Shown here: positions 19,761-28,381 of the stretch, one piece after another
Layout of the letters: the number at the start of each line of letters is the position of its first letter
Position numbering within the stretch: the first letter of the stretch is position 1
NCBI GenBank assembly: GCA_028689635.1
Contig: JAQVCU010000023.1
Span: forward strand, 1-34,265
DNA length: 34,265 bases
From: Oscillospiraceae bacterium
GTDB lineage: Bacteria; Bacillota; Clostridia; Oscillospirales; Ruminococcaceae
Reading direction: 5' to 3'
Notes under the pieces: generated by a model
The model's database searches: none
What the model was told of the DNA's origin: nothing
What the model saw: only the letters and a program-made list of their open reading frames with translations
Program-made: the position numbers and the translations under genes

Positions 19761-22376
19761 ATGGCAGAGAAAGAAAAGAAAGCAGTCCAGGAGAAGAACG
19801 TCGACGTTGCCGCCATGGTAGACGCGCTGGTTGAAAAAGCGCAGAAGGCCCTGGCAAAATTCATGGAGATGGATCAGGAGACCGTGGATAACATCGTCCA
19901 TGAAATGTCCTTGGCCGGGCTGGACGCCCATGAAAAGCTGGCCAAAATGGCAGTGGAGGAAACAGGCCGCGGCGTCTACGAAGATAAGGTCATCAAAAAC
20001 ATGTTTGCTACCGAGTACATCTGGCACAGCATCAAGCACCAGCAGACGGTAGGCGTGGTGGACGAAAACGAGATGGAAGGCTATGTGGAGGTAGCGGAGC
20101 CCGTAGGCGTCATCTGCGGCGTGACCCCGACCACCAACCCCACCTCCACCACGCTCTTTAAAAGCATCATCGCCATGAAGACCCGCAACCCCATTATTTT
20201 TGGTTTCCATCCCTCTGCACAGCACTGCTCCGCCGAAGCGGCGCGCATCGTCTATGAGGCGGCCCTGAAAGCCGGCGCCCCCAAGGATTGCATTCAGTGG
20301 ATCGATACCCCATCGGTGGAAGCCACCAATACCCTGATGCGTCATCCCGGCGTGGCCACCATCCTGGCCACCGGCGGCCCCGGCATGGTAAAGGCGGCCT
20401 ATTCCGCAGGCAAACCCGCCCTGGGAGTTGGCCCCGGCAACGTGCCCTGCTATATCGAAAAAACCTGCGACATCAAACAGGCCTGCACCGACCTGATGAT
20501 GTCGAAGACCTTTGACAATGGGATGATCTGCGCCTCCGAGCAGGCCGCCATTGTGGACAAAGAGATCAAAGACGAATTTGAGAAGATCATGAAGGCCAAC
20601 AACTGCTACTTCCTGAACAAGGAGGAGACCGAGAAATTGACGGCTTTCGCCATGAACGCAGCAAAGCAGGCCGTCAATCCGGATATCGTGGGAAAATCCG
20701 CCAACTGGATCGCCGAACAGGCCGGGGTCAAGGTGCCGGAGAAAACCAAGATCCTGCTGGCGCCCCTGCCGGAGCCAGACGCCAAATATCTGCTCTCCCG
20801 GGAAAAGCTCAGCCCCATCCTGGCCTACTTTGTGGCCAAAGATACCGAGCAGGGCTTCCGCTTCGCCGCCAAAATGCTGGAGCTGGGGGGCCTCGGGCAC
20901 TCCGCGGTGATCCACACCGGCGACAACGAGCTGGCGGAGCGTTATGGACAGGAGATGAAGGTCGGGCGCATTATTGTCAACTCCCCCTCCTCCCAAGGCG
21001 CCATCGGCGATATCTACAACACCAACACCCCCTCTCTCACCCTGGGCTGCGGTTCCTATGGCGGCAACTCCGTTTCTCAGAACGTTTCCACCGTCAATCT
21101 GGTCAACAAGAAACGCATCGCCAAGAGGAGAGTCAATATGCAGTGGTTTAAAGTTCCCCCGAAGATCTATTTCGAGGAGGACTCTATTCAGTACCTGGAA
21201 AAAATGCCGGATATCAGCCGGGCCTTTATCGTCACCGACCCCATGATGGTGAAGCTGGGGAACATTGATAAGATCCTCTATTATCTTCGCAAGCGCACCG
21301 AATACTGCCACAGCGAGATCTACTCCGATGTGGAGCCGGACCCCTCTGTGGAATGCATCATGAAAGGCGTCGAGGCCATGAACGCCTTCCAGCCCGATGT
21401 GATCATCGCCGTAGGCGGCGGCTCCGCCATCGACGCGGCCAAAGGGATGTGGCTGTTCTACGAGCATCCAGACACTTCCTTCGACGGCCTGCGCCTGCGC
21501 TTTTTGGATATCCGCAAGCGCACCTTCCAGTTCCCGAAGCTGGGCAAAAAGACCCAGCTGGTGGCGATCCCCACCACTTCCGGCACCGGCTCCGAGGTGA
21601 CCAGCTTTTCGGTCATCACCGATAAGGCCAACGGCAACATCAAATATCCGCTGGCGGATTACGAGCTGACCCCGGACGTGGCCATTATCGACCCGCAGTT
21701 CTGCCTGTCCATGCCAAAATCCATCACCGCCGATACCGGCCTGGATGTTTTGACCCACGCCCTGGAGGCTTATGTCTCCGTCATGGCCTCCGACTACACC
21801 GACGGCCTGGCGGTCAAAGCCATCGAGCTGGTGTTCGAGTATCTGAGAAGGGCCTACCGCAATGGCTCTGAAGACAAAGAGGCGCGGGAGAAGATGCACA
21901 ACGCTTCCGCCATTGCCGGAATGGCCTTCACCAACGCCTTCTTGGGGCTCAACCACTCCATGGCCCACAAGCTGGGAGGGGAATACCACATTCCCCATGG
22001 CCGCGCCAACGCCATCCTGCTGCCCTATGTTGTGGCCTACAACGCCCAAAAGCCCACAAAGTTTGCGGCGTTCCCCAAATACAAGGAGTTTGTGGCCGAC
22101 CAAAAATACGCCAAGATCGCCCGCTACCTGGGCCTGCCCGCCCGCACCACCGAAGAGGGCGTCGCCTCTCTGATCCAGGCCATCCGGGATCTGATGCAAG
22201 ACCTGGAGCGCCCCATGAGCATCAAGGAATGCAAAGTGGACGAGGCTGTCTGGAAGAGCCGCGTGGAGGAGCTTTCCTATCGCGCCTTTGAGGATCAGTG
22301 CACCACCGCAAACCCCCGCTATCCCCTGGTCAGCGAGATCCAGGAGATCTACAACAAGGCCTACTACGGCGAATAA
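19761..22376 (+). CDS. adhE: Bifunctional acetaldehyde-CoA/alcohol dehydrogenase
   Basis: This 871-residue enzyme has the usual AdhE length and turns acetyl-CoA into ethanol in two NADH-dependent steps, regenerating NAD during fermentation. The N-terminal aldehyde dehydrogenase domain (about 1-440) has the catalytic cysteine C257 in FDNGMICASEQ. The C-terminal iron-dependent alcohol dehydrogenase domain (about 460-871) has the NAD motif GGGSAIDAAKGMW and the metal-binding segments DVLTHALEAYVS and GLNHSMAHKLGGEYHIPHGRAN. AGGAGG lies eight bases before the ATG at 19761. It stands alone between a consensus promoter with Rex-like operators and a strong terminator. AdhE often forms long filaments (spirosomes); that is family knowledge. 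Confidence 0.97.
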   Translation: MAEKEKKAVQEKNVDVAAMVDALVEKAQKALAKFMEMDQETVDNIVHEMSLAGLDAHEKLAKMAVEETGRGVYEDKVIKNMFATEYIWHSIKHQQTVGVVDENEMEGYVEVAEPVGVICGVTPTTNPTSTTLFKSIIAMKTRNPIIFGFHPSAQHCSAEAARIVYEAALKAGAPKDCIQWIDTPSVEATNTLMRHPGVATILATGGPGMVKAAYSAGKPALGVGPGNVPCYIEKTCDIKQACTDLMMSKTFDNGMICASEQAAIVDKEIKDEFEKIMKANNCYFLNKEETEKLTAFAMNAAKQAVNPDIVGKSANWIAEQAGVKVPEKTKILLAPLPEPDAKYLLSREKLSPILAYFVAKDTEQGFRFAAKMLELGGLGHSAVIHTGDNELAERYGQEMKVGRIIVNSPSSQGAIGDIYNTNTPSLTLGCGSYGGNSVSQNVSTVNLVNKKRIAKRRVNMQWFKVPPKIYFEEDSIQYLEKMPDISRAFIVTDPMMVKLGNIDKILYYLRKRTEYCHSEIYSDVEPDPSVECIMKGVEAMNAFQPDVIIAVGGGSAIDAAKGMWLFYEHPDTSFDGLRLRFLDIRKRTFQFPKLGKKTQLVAIPTTSGTGSEVTSFSVITDKANGNIKYPLADYELTPDVAIIDPQFCLSMPKSITADTGLDVLTHALEAYVSVMASDYTDGLAVKAIELVFEYLRRAYRNGSEDKEAREKMHNASAIAGMAFTNAFLGLNHSMAHKLGGEYHIPHGRANAILLPYVVAYNAQKPTKFAAFPKYKEFVADQKYAKIARYLGLPARTTEEGVASLIQAIRDLMQDLERPMSIKECKVDEAVWKSRVEELSYRAFEDQCTTANPRYPLVSEIQEIYNKAYYGE

Positions 22377-22394
22377 AAGCCGCCATATCCCCCA

Positions 22395-22430
22395 AAAGCG
22401 CCGCGGAACCACGTTCTGCGGCGCTTTTTT
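22395..22430 (+). terminator. Terminator of adhE
   Basis: AAAGCGCCGC (22395-22404) pairs with GCGGCGCTTT (22418-22427), with extra GAAC/GTTC pairing near the loop, and ends in a run of T. Confidence 0.85.
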
Positions 22431-22556
22431 GCGCGCGGGCCGCCTTGCAATCGCAAGCGGCCGCTTTCCAAAAGACGGAACTTATCTTTTTTAAATAATT
22501 ATCGGCCATATTAAAGCAAAAGTGCCATAAAAACTTTATATAATAAAGAAATTCCC

Positions 22557-22584
22557 TTGACTTTCCGCCGGCAGGCCCTATAAT
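22557..22584 (+). promoter_or_regulatory. Promoter of the lysine-riboswitch transcript
   Basis: TTGACT (22557-22562) and TATAAT (22579-22584) are 16 bases apart. The riboswitch begins about 20 bases downstream. Confidence 0.75.
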
Positions 22585-22604
22585 AAGAAGGTCAAGAGAA
22601 TACA

Positions 22605-22770
22605 GTATGATAGAGGCGCGGTTGTCAAAAGTACGCTTGGAGATCCGGCAGGCATCGGAAAGCGGAAAGGGGCTGCCGCCGAAGCGCCGCCGGGGTGCCT
22701 GCCCTTTCGGCCGCTGGTTCGTCGGAGAAGATCCGCCGGACTGTCGCAGCGATGCGGAGTGCTGTCACAG
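22605..22770 (+). ncRNA. Lysine riboswitch (L box) aptamer
   Basis: The leader carries the conserved L-box elements in order: GATAGAGGCGCG, CAAAAGTA, GGCATCGGAAAGC, GCCGCCGAAGC, GCTGG, ACTGTCGC and a closing GTGCTGTC. The ends pair as P1 (GATAG at 22609 with CTGTC at 22762). Lysine binding should favour the terminator at 22804-22844 and shut off the transporter gene. Confidence 0.92.
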
Positions 22771-22803
22771 GACGGGGCCGGGGCGCAAAAGCTCTCATTT
22801 GGT

Positions 22804-22844
22804 TCGTCATGATCAGTATCTGCTGTATCATGACGATTTTTTTT
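22804..22844 (+). terminator. Riboswitch expression-platform terminator
   Basis: TCGTCATGAT (22804-22813) pairs perfectly with ATCATGACGA (22827-22836), followed by eight T. The ribosome site AAGGAG starts on the next base, so control is by transcription termination and the gene is read only when the hairpin fails to form. Confidence 0.9.
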
Positions 22845-22859
22845 AAGGAGTTTTTGGAT

Positions 22860-24494
22860 ATGAGACGACGGATTCCCAAAGTTCTAACGGCCGTTTTGAT
22901 CGCGGCCGCGGCGGCGTCCCTGTTTTCCCTCACCGCCTTTGCGGAGGGGGAGGGAGCCTATCAAAGCGCCCTGTACGGCACCTTTTGGTCCCTGATCCCG
23001 CCGGTGGTGGCCATCGTGCTGGCCCTGATCACCAAGGAGGTGTATTCCTCCCTTTTTATTGGCATCCTCACCGGCGGCCTGTTTTATGCGGGGTTTGCCC
23101 CGGTACGCGCTTTGGATACCATTGTAAAAGACGGCCTCATCGCCGGTGTCTCCAACAGCGGCAACGCCGGGATCTTCTTGTTTTTGGTCCTGCTGGGGAT
23201 CTTGGTGGCCCTGATCAACAAAGCGGGCGGTTCCGCCGCCTTTGGCCGCTGGGCCCAAAGAAACATCAAAAGCCGGGTAGGGGCCATCCTGGCCACCTTT
23301 GTGCTGGGCGTGCTGATCTTCATCGACGACTATTTTAACTGCCTGACGGTGGGCTCGGTGATGCGTCCTGTCACCGATGGGCACAAGGTATCCCGGGCAA
23401 AGCTTGCCTATATCATCGACGCCACCGCGGCGCCGGTGTGCATGATCGCCCCCATCTCTTCCTGGGCGGCGGCGGTCTCCGGCATTGTGGACGAGGGCAT
23501 GTACAGCGGCGTAGAGCTGTTTATCCGCGCCATCCCCTATAACTTTTATTCCCTTCTCACCTTTGCGTTTATCCTTGCCCTGGTGCTGATGAAGGTGGAT
23601 TACGGCCCCATGCGCCGTCATGAACTCAACGCCCAGCTGAGCGGGGATCTTTTCAGCGGCGACCGCATCCAGAAGGACGGAGAGGAACAGGCCTATTCCC
23701 CCAAAGGACGGGTGTGGGATCTGCTGCTGCCGATCGCGGCGCTGATCGTATTTTGCGTCATCGGCATGATCTATGTGGGCGGCTTCTGGGACGGCAGCGA
23801 TTTTATCACCGCATTTGCCAACACCGACGCCACGGTGGGCCTGCCCTGGGGGGCCCTGATCGCCCTGCTTTTGACCTTCCTTTATCTGCTTGCCCGCCGG
23901 GTCATCACTTTTAAAGACGCCATGGGCTGTATCGTCAAAGGCTTTACCGCCATGGTACCGGCGCTGTTGATCCTCACCTTCGCCATTACCCTCAAAAACA
24001 TGACCGGGCTTTTGGGCGCGGACGCTTTTGTGGCGGGGATGATGGAAGGCGCCGCTTTGGGGCTGCAAAATTTCCTGCCGGCGGTAATTTTCCTGGTGGC
24101 CTGCTTCCTGGCATTTTCCACCGGCACCAGCTGGGGGACGTTTGGGATCCTCATCCCCATCGTTACGGCGGTGTTCCCCGACGGCGGGGAGCTTATGATC
24201 ATCGGCGTCTCTGCCTGCCTGGCGGGGGCAGTCTGCGGCGACCACTGCTCGCCGATCTCCGATACCACCATCATGTCCTCTGCCGGGGCTCAATGCGGCC
24301 ATATGAGCCATGTTTCCACCCAGCTGCCCTATGCCCTTACCGTGGCGGGGATCAGCTTTGCCTGCTTTGCCCTGGCTGGATTTTTGCAAAACTGGGCAAT
24401 CTGCCTGTTGGTGGGGGTCGCGTTGGTGGCCGCCGTCCTGCTGGTGGTGAAGATGGCCCAACCCAAGGAAGGGCCCTCCTCCCAAAAAGCCTGA
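22860..24494 (+). CDS. NhaC-family transporter, probably for lysine (LysW-like)
   Basis: This 544-residue membrane protein has about 12 or more hydrophobic segments and the NhaC-family signatures STGTSWGTFGILIPIV and CGDHCSPISDTTIMSSAGAQC. An N-terminal segment ending in LTAFAEGEG resembles a signal sequence. NhaC proteins are sodium/proton antiporters, but a lysine riboswitch directly in front of this gene points to lysine uptake. NhaC-type proteins under lysine riboswitches have been described as lysine transporters (LysW). AAGGAG precedes the ATG at 22860. The gene stands alone and ends in a terminator. Substrate is inferred from regulation, not from residues. Confidence 0.88.
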   Translation: MRRRIPKVLTAVLIAAAAASLFSLTAFAEGEGAYQSALYGTFWSLIPPVVAIVLALITKEVYSSLFIGILTGGLFYAGFAPVRALDTIVKDGLIAGVSNSGNAGIFLFLVLLGILVALINKAGGSAAFGRWAQRNIKSRVGAILATFVLGVLIFIDDYFNCLTVGSVMRPVTDGHKVSRAKLAYIIDATAAPVCMIAPISSWAAAVSGIVDEGMYSGVELFIRAIPYNFYSLLTFAFILALVLMKVDYGPMRRHELNAQLSGDLFSGDRIQKDGEEQAYSPKGRVWDLLLPIAALIVFCVIGMIYVGGFWDGSDFITAFANTDATVGLPWGALIALLLTFLYLLARRVITFKDAMGCIVKGFTAMVPALLILTFAITLKNMTGLLGADAFVAGMMEGAALGLQNFLPAVIFLVACFLAFSTGTSWGTFGILIPIVTAVFPDGGELMIIGVSACLAGAVCGDHCSPISDTTIMSSAGAQCGHMSHVSTQLPYALTVAGISFACFALAGFLQNWAICLLVGVALVAAVLLVVKMAQPKEGPSSQKA

Positions 24495-24517
24495 CCTGAA
24501 AGCGCCGGAAAACAACA

Positions 24518-24559
24518 AAAGCCGTCTTGCCCCGAGGGGCGGACGGCTTTGCTTTTTTT
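24518..24559 (+). terminator. Terminator of the transporter gene
   Basis: AAAGCCGTC (24518-24526) pairs with GACGGCTTT (24542-24550), with an inner CCCC/GGGG stem, followed by GC and seven T. Confidence 0.85.
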
Positions 24560-24639
24560 AGTTTTTTCTTGCTATTTTAGCGGGCTGGGTTTTATAATAA
24601 AGAAAAATAGCGGCCCGGCATGGCCGGAAGAAAAGTGGG

Positions 24640-25152
24640 ATGGACGGGATGAAATTTCGGCTGGCAAAGATGGATGACCTGCCGCGACTCAAAGCGATGT
24701 ACCGAAAGATCGTTCAGTCCATGGAAGAGCAGAGGATCGGGATCTGGGACGATGTTTTTCCCTGCGAGTTTTTGCAGGGGGACATCGAAAAAAACTGCCT
24801 TTATCTGGCGGAGGACGGCTCTCCTGCTGCGGCTTTTGCACTTTTGGCGGACAGCGACGGGGCCTCGGCGGTACAGTGGGAAGACCCTGGGGCCAAGGCC
24901 TATTATATCAACCGCCTGGGGGTGGATGTGGGCCATGTGAGACAGGGGATCGGCGGGCTGATGCTGCGCCATGCCATGTCCATCGCCCGGGAAAAGGGCG
25001 CCGGGTACCTAAGGCTCTTTGTGGTGGATATCAACGCGCCGGCCATAAACCTGTATGAAAAAAGCGGCTTTCGGCGCGCCGGCGGCGTTTACGAAGAAGT
25101 GATCGACGAAGACCTTGTGCTGCGGGAATATGGCTTTGAAATTAGGCTTTAA
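24640..25152 (+). CDS. GNAT-family N-acetyltransferase
   Basis: This 170-residue protein has the GNAT fold signature. Strand beta4 with INRLGVDVGHV is followed by the acetyl-CoA loop RQGIGG and the helix LMLRHAMSIAREKG. Later comes the typical NAPAINLYEKSGFR. It transfers an acetyl group from acetyl-CoA to an unknown amine. The ribosome site is weak; the ATG at 24649 is an alternative start. It stands alone between two terminators and converges on the tag operon. Confidence 0.8.
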   Translation: MDGMKFRLAKMDDLPRLKAMYRKIVQSMEEQRIGIWDDVFPCEFLQGDIEKNCLYLAEDGSPAAAFALLADSDGASAVQWEDPGAKAYYINRLGVDVGHVRQGIGGLMLRHAMSIAREKGAGYLRLFVVDINAPAINLYEKSGFRRAGGVYEEVIDEDLVLREYGFEIRL

Positions 25153-25196
25153 AGGCTCGCGGCATTTTTGACAGGAGAGCGGCGAAACGGCAAAAC

Positions 25197-25230
25197 AGCC
25201 GGGGAAAGAGATTTCCCCGGCTGCTTTTTT
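25197..25230. terminator. Bidirectional terminator between GNAT gene and tag
   Basis: AGCCGGGGAAA (25197-25207) pairs perfectly with TTTCCCCGGCT (25212-25222) around a four-base loop. Six T follow on the plus strand and a TTTT run on the minus strand. Confidence 0.85.
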
Positions 25231-25246
25231 GGCTGGGCGGCGCGCC

Positions 25247-25855
25247 TTAGCGGGTGGGCTCGCCTTCGGGCGGCAGCCGGACAGCCGGATACCGGGCGAG
25301 AAGTTCCCCATATCGAAAGCAGCCCTTCAGATGGTCGTTGACTACGCCGCAGGCCTGCAGATGGGAATAGACCGTGACAGAACCAAGATACTGAAAGCCG
25401 CGCTTTTTCAGATCCGCGGCGATGCGGCTGGAGAGGGCGTTGCAGGCGGGGATGGCCCCCTCGTCGTGGCCTTCGTAGAGGATGGGGCTTGCCCCGGCAA
25501 AGCTTTGCAGGTAGGCGCAAAAACTTCCAAATTCCCGCTGGATCTGCAAAAAGCGGCGGGCGTTGCCGATGACGGCCCGTATTTTCCGCTCCGAGCGGAT
25601 CATTCCTTCGGCGGTGAGGATGCGGGCGACATCCTTGTCCTCAAAGGCGGCCACCGCGACAGGGTCAAACCCGGCAAAACACTGCCGGAAGATCTCCCGT
25701 TTGCGGATCATCAGCCGCCAGCTTAGGCCACACTGCATGGCTTCCATCATCAAAAACTCAAATTGCTTTTGGTCGTCTTTCAGGGGAGTGCCCCACTCCA
25801 CATCGTGATACCGAGTCATCTCTTCGCTTTCCAGACACCAGGCGCACCGATCCAT
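25247..25855 (-). CDS. tag: DNA-3-methyladenine glycosylase I
   Basis: This 202-residue repair enzyme removes 3-methyladenine from alkylated DNA. It carries the zinc ligands at the same positions as E. coli Tag: C4 and H17 in the N-terminus (MDRCAWC and TRYHDVEWG) and H175 and C179 in VNDHLKGC. The base-recognising acidic residue E38 (MMEAMQCGLSW) is also in place. Length is normal. It is the last gene of a leftward operon, 23 bases behind the GNAT gene. Confidence 0.95.
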   Translation of the reverse strand: MDRCAWCLESEEMTRYHDVEWGTPLKDDQKQFEFLMMEAMQCGLSWRLMIRKREIFRQCFAGFDPVAVAAFEDKDVARILTAEGMIRSERKIRAVIGNARRFLQIQREFGSFCAYLQSFAGASPILYEGHDEGAIPACNALSSRIAADLKKRGFQYLGSVTVYSHLQACGVVNDHLKGCFRYGELLARYPAVRLPPEGEPTR

Positions 25856-25878
25856 CCTTTTCCCCTTTTCTTTTCAGC

Positions 25879-26376
25879 CTAAAACTGATTCCAAAACTCA
25901 TCAAATTCCGCTTCCGAGATCTCGCCGCCGCGGATCAGGATCTCATAGGATTCCTCTCTCCAGCGGTAAGAGATGCCGGATTCATGGTAGCCGTGGCGCA
26001 GATAAAAATGTTTGCGGCTGCGCCGTTGTCCAGCGTTGACGGCAAGGCCATCCTCCTTTTCCAGGTCGGCAATGATGCGTTGGCCGGCAAAACGCTCCTG
26101 TACCAGCTCCAAAGCGCGGGAGCCGTAACCTTTTCCACGCAGGGTTTCCTCCATGGCGAAAAACAGGATGTGGGTGATGTCGCGCCAGGTAAGCAGGGAA
26201 ATAAAACCGCAGAATTCTTCGCCGTCGTAAAAAGCGAGGAAACAGCTGGCGTCCCCGCCGCGGTGCAGCAGGGTGGATAAGGGCATCCGCTCGTTGGCAG
26301 GAAAGGAGCGGCCCATCAGGGCGGTTACCCGGGGCAGATCACGAAAGCCGTCGGTGACCGGTTCAGCGCGAAACAT
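25879..26376 (-). CDS. GNAT-family N-acetyltransferase
   Basis: This 165-residue protein has the acetyl-CoA binding signature ETLRGKGYGSRALELV and a C-terminal part with RKHFYLRHGYHESG, both typical of GNAT enzymes. Substrate is unknown. GAGGAG lies seven bases before the ATG at 26376; an upstream TTG overlaps that site. It lies 24 bases behind the MATE gene and before tag, so it is probably the third gene of a four-gene operon. Confidence 0.8.
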   Translation of the reverse strand: MFRAEPVTDGFRDLPRVTALMGRSFPANERMPLSTLLHRGGDASCFLAFYDGEEFCGFISLLTWRDITHILFFAMEETLRGKGYGSRALELVQERFAGQRIIADLEKEDGLAVNAGQRRSRKHFYLRHGYHESGISYRWREESYEILIRGGEISEAEFDEFWNQF

Positions 26377-26400
26377 AAAAACTCTCCTCAAAATTGCGTT

Positions 26401-27732
26401 TTAAAAATAGTGATACCGTTTGCGGTTGGCGAGGAAAAAGGCCGTGGTGATAAGCAGGGCGGCCGTTTCCGCCGCGATGGTGGCGCCCCAGATGCCGTCC
26501 ATCCCGAAGATCCAGGGGAGGATCAGCACGCTGGAGGTCTCAAAGACAAGGGTCCGCAGAAAGGAAATGGAGGCGGAGATCATACCGTTATTGAGGGCGG
26601 TAAAGAAGCCGGAGCCAAAGATGTTAAAGCCGCACAGCAGGAAAACGAAGGAATATACGCGGATGCCGTGGACGGTGAGGTCGTAAAGGCCGCTGTCGTA
26701 GCCGACAAAAAGGCGCGAAATGGGATCTGCCAAAAGGGACGCCGCCAGGGTCATGGCCGCGCCGATGGCGCCCATCAGCAGCAGGCTTTTGCGCAGAAGG
26801 TTTTGAAGCTCCGCCCGGTTTTCAGCGCCAAAATGGTAGCTGAACAGGGGGGCGCCGCCGATGGAATAGCCGATGAAGATCGCCGCAAACACAAAGCTGA
26901 TGTACATCACCACCCCAAAGGCCGCCACGCCGTCCTCGCCGGTCAGGCGCATGAGCTGATAATTGTAGAGGATGGTGACCACCGATGCGGCGATGCTGCT
27001 CATAAGCTCTGAGGAGCCGTTGAAGCAGGTTTGAAGCAATATCCGGCCCTGGAACTGGGTTCTGCCCAGCCGCAGCAAACTGTCGTTGCGCCGGGAAAAA
27101 TAAAGCAGGGGGATCACGCCGCCCACGGCCTGGCAAAGGGCGGTGGCAAGGGCGGCACCGGCCAGGCCCCAGCCAAAGCCCGCCACGAACAGGGCGTCCA
27201 GCAATATGTTGGAGCAGCCTGCGGCCACGGTGGCCGCCAGGCCGAGCTTTGGCTTTTCCGCCGTGACAAAAAAGCTTTGAAACACGTTTTGCAGGATGAA
27301 AAAGGGCAGGGCTGCCAGAATGATCCGCCCATATAAAACACAGTTCTCCAGGATCTCGCCCCGGGCGCCCAACATGACGGCCACCGGCTGCAAAAACAGC
27401 TCTCCCAGCAGGGCAAGCAGGACGCCGCCTCCCATGGCGGCATAGACGAGTAGGGAAAAATAGCGGTTGGCGGCGGCAGGATCCCCTTCGCCCAGGGTCT
27501 TGCCGACAATGGCGCTGCCGCCGGTACCGATCATAAAGCCCAGGGCGCCTAAGATCATCAGCAGGGGGTAGATCAGGTTGATGGCCGCAAAGGGGATCTT
27601 CCCGGCAAAATTGGAAACGAACAGCCCGTCCACCACGCTGTATATGGAGGTGAAGATCATCATAACGATGGAGGGCAGGACAAAGCGCAGCAGGCGCGGA
27701 TAGGTAAAATGATCGGAAAGGCGGATCCTCAT
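26401..27732 (-). CDS. MATE-family efflux transporter
   Basis: This 443-residue protein has about 12 membrane segments in two related halves, with MATE-type features: SIYSVVDGLFVSNFAG near the start, GTGGSAIVGKTLGEGD in the first half, and FVFAAIFIGYSIGGAPLFSYHFGAEN opening the second. Such pumps export drugs or metabolites by sodium or proton exchange. The start overlaps the stop of the MarR gene by four bases, so the two are translationally coupled. Co-location with a MarR regulator suggests induction by its own substrate. Confidence 0.92.
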   Translation of the reverse strand: MRIRLSDHFTYPRLLRFVLPSIVMMIFTSIYSVVDGLFVSNFAGKIPFAAINLIYPLLMILGALGFMIGTGGSAIVGKTLGEGDPAAANRYFSLLVYAAMGGGVLLALLGELFLQPVAVMLGARGEILENCVLYGRIILAALPFFILQNVFQSFFVTAEKPKLGLAATVAAGCSNILLDALFVAGFGWGLAGAALATALCQAVGGVIPLLYFSRRNDSLLRLGRTQFQGRILLQTCFNGSSELMSSIAASVVTILYNYQLMRLTGEDGVAAFGVVMYISFVFAAIFIGYSIGGAPLFSYHFGAENRAELQNLLRKSLLLMGAIGAAMTLAASLLADPISRLFVGYDSGLYDLTVHGIRVYSFVFLLCGFNIFGSGFFTALNNGMISASISFLRTLVFETSSVLILPWIFGMDGIWGATIAAETAALLITTAFFLANRKRYHYF

Positions 27733-28196
27733 GTTTTTTCGTTCTCCTCTCTGGGGTCAGGCGGCGTCTCTAAACGCTGTTTTAGATGAAGGGAAAATTC
27801 CTCCAGGGCGTCGATAAATTCCGGGGAACAGTGTTGGAGCGTTTGGGAAAGGGCCTGTTCCTCCGCGCGATAAAGCTCGCCCAAGCTGTCGCGGGCAAAG
27901 GCCTTCCCGGCCTCGGTCAGACAGATCCGGCATTCCCGTTTTTGGCCGGGAATGGCCTGTAGGGTGACCAGGCCCTGGGCCTCACACTCTTTTAAAACGG
28001 TGTTGATGGTGGATTTGGGGATCAGCCATTCTTCGCAGATCTGCTTTTGCGAGAGGGGCTTTCCCCCGTCCAGCGCGTACAGCAGCGCCAGGGTGTTCCA
28101 TTTTAAGGACTGCCGCCGGGCCAACAGGTAATAAGCGCCGTCGATGCAGTTGACGGCCACCATAATGCGGCGGATGGCTTCGCGTTGCTGTTCCAT
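27729..28196 (-). CDS. MarR-family transcriptional regulator
   Basis: This 155-residue protein has the MarR winged helix (about residues 35-105): LALLYALDGGKPLSQKQICEEWLIPKSTINTVLKECEAQGLVTL, then a wing with GQKRECRICLTEAGKAF. GGAGG lies five bases before the ATG at 28196. It is the first gene of the operon with the MATE pump and probably represses its own promoter, where a pair of 14-bp repeats is seen. The ligand is unknown. Confidence 0.9.
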   Translation of the reverse strand: MEQQREAIRRIMVAVNCIDGAYYLLARRQSLKWNTLALLYALDGGKPLSQKQICEEWLIPKSTINTVLKECEAQGLVTLQAIPGQKRECRICLTEAGKAFARDSLGELYRAEEQALSQTLQHCSPEFIDALEEFSLHLKQRLETPPDPREENEKT

Positions 28197-28210
28197 AAGC
28201 GCCTCCGTAA

Positions 28211-28251
28211 AATCCGATTTCGTACTAAATGCAGTATAATCCGGATTCGTA
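28211..28251. promoter_or_regulatory. Probable MarR operator repeats
   Basis: AATCCGATTTCGTA (28211-28224) and AATCCGGATTCGTA (28238-28251) are direct repeats 27 bases apart, start to start. Each contains a small palindrome, such as AATCCGGATT. They flank the -10 box, the usual place for a self-regulating MarR protein. Confidence 0.6.
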
Positions 28252-28261
28252 TTTTTGTCAA
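28233..28261 (-). promoter_or_regulatory. Promoter of the marR-MATE-GNAT-tag operon
   Basis: On the minus strand TTGACA (28256-28261) and TATACT (28233-28238) are 17 bases apart. Confidence 0.8.
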
Positions 28262-28312
28262 GAAAAAAGGGGAATGCCGGAGCCGAAGGGAAAGGCAAAA
28301 AGGGCGAAACGC

Positions 28313-28347
28313 AAAAATGGAGCCTCCGCCGAAAAGCGGAAGCTCCA
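28313..28347 (-). terminator. Terminator of ychF
   Basis: On the minus strand TGGAGCTTCCGC and GCGGAGGCTCCA form a 12-bp stem with one mismatch, followed by TTTTT (28313-28317). Confidence 0.75.
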
Positions 28348-28381
28348 ATCAAATCAAGGTTTTTAGAAGTAAAAACGACCT

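Noticed and set aside
19719..22412. Long open frame on the minus strand opposite adhE (897 codons)
   Set aside because: It is the mirror of a well-identified, codon-biased gene; its protein is His/Gly-rich without any recognisable domain or ribosome site.
22884..24518. Minus-strand open frame opposite the NhaC-type gene, and a similar one at 18016-19602
   Set aside because: Both are by-products of G/C-rich codon use in the real genes and lack start signals and domains.
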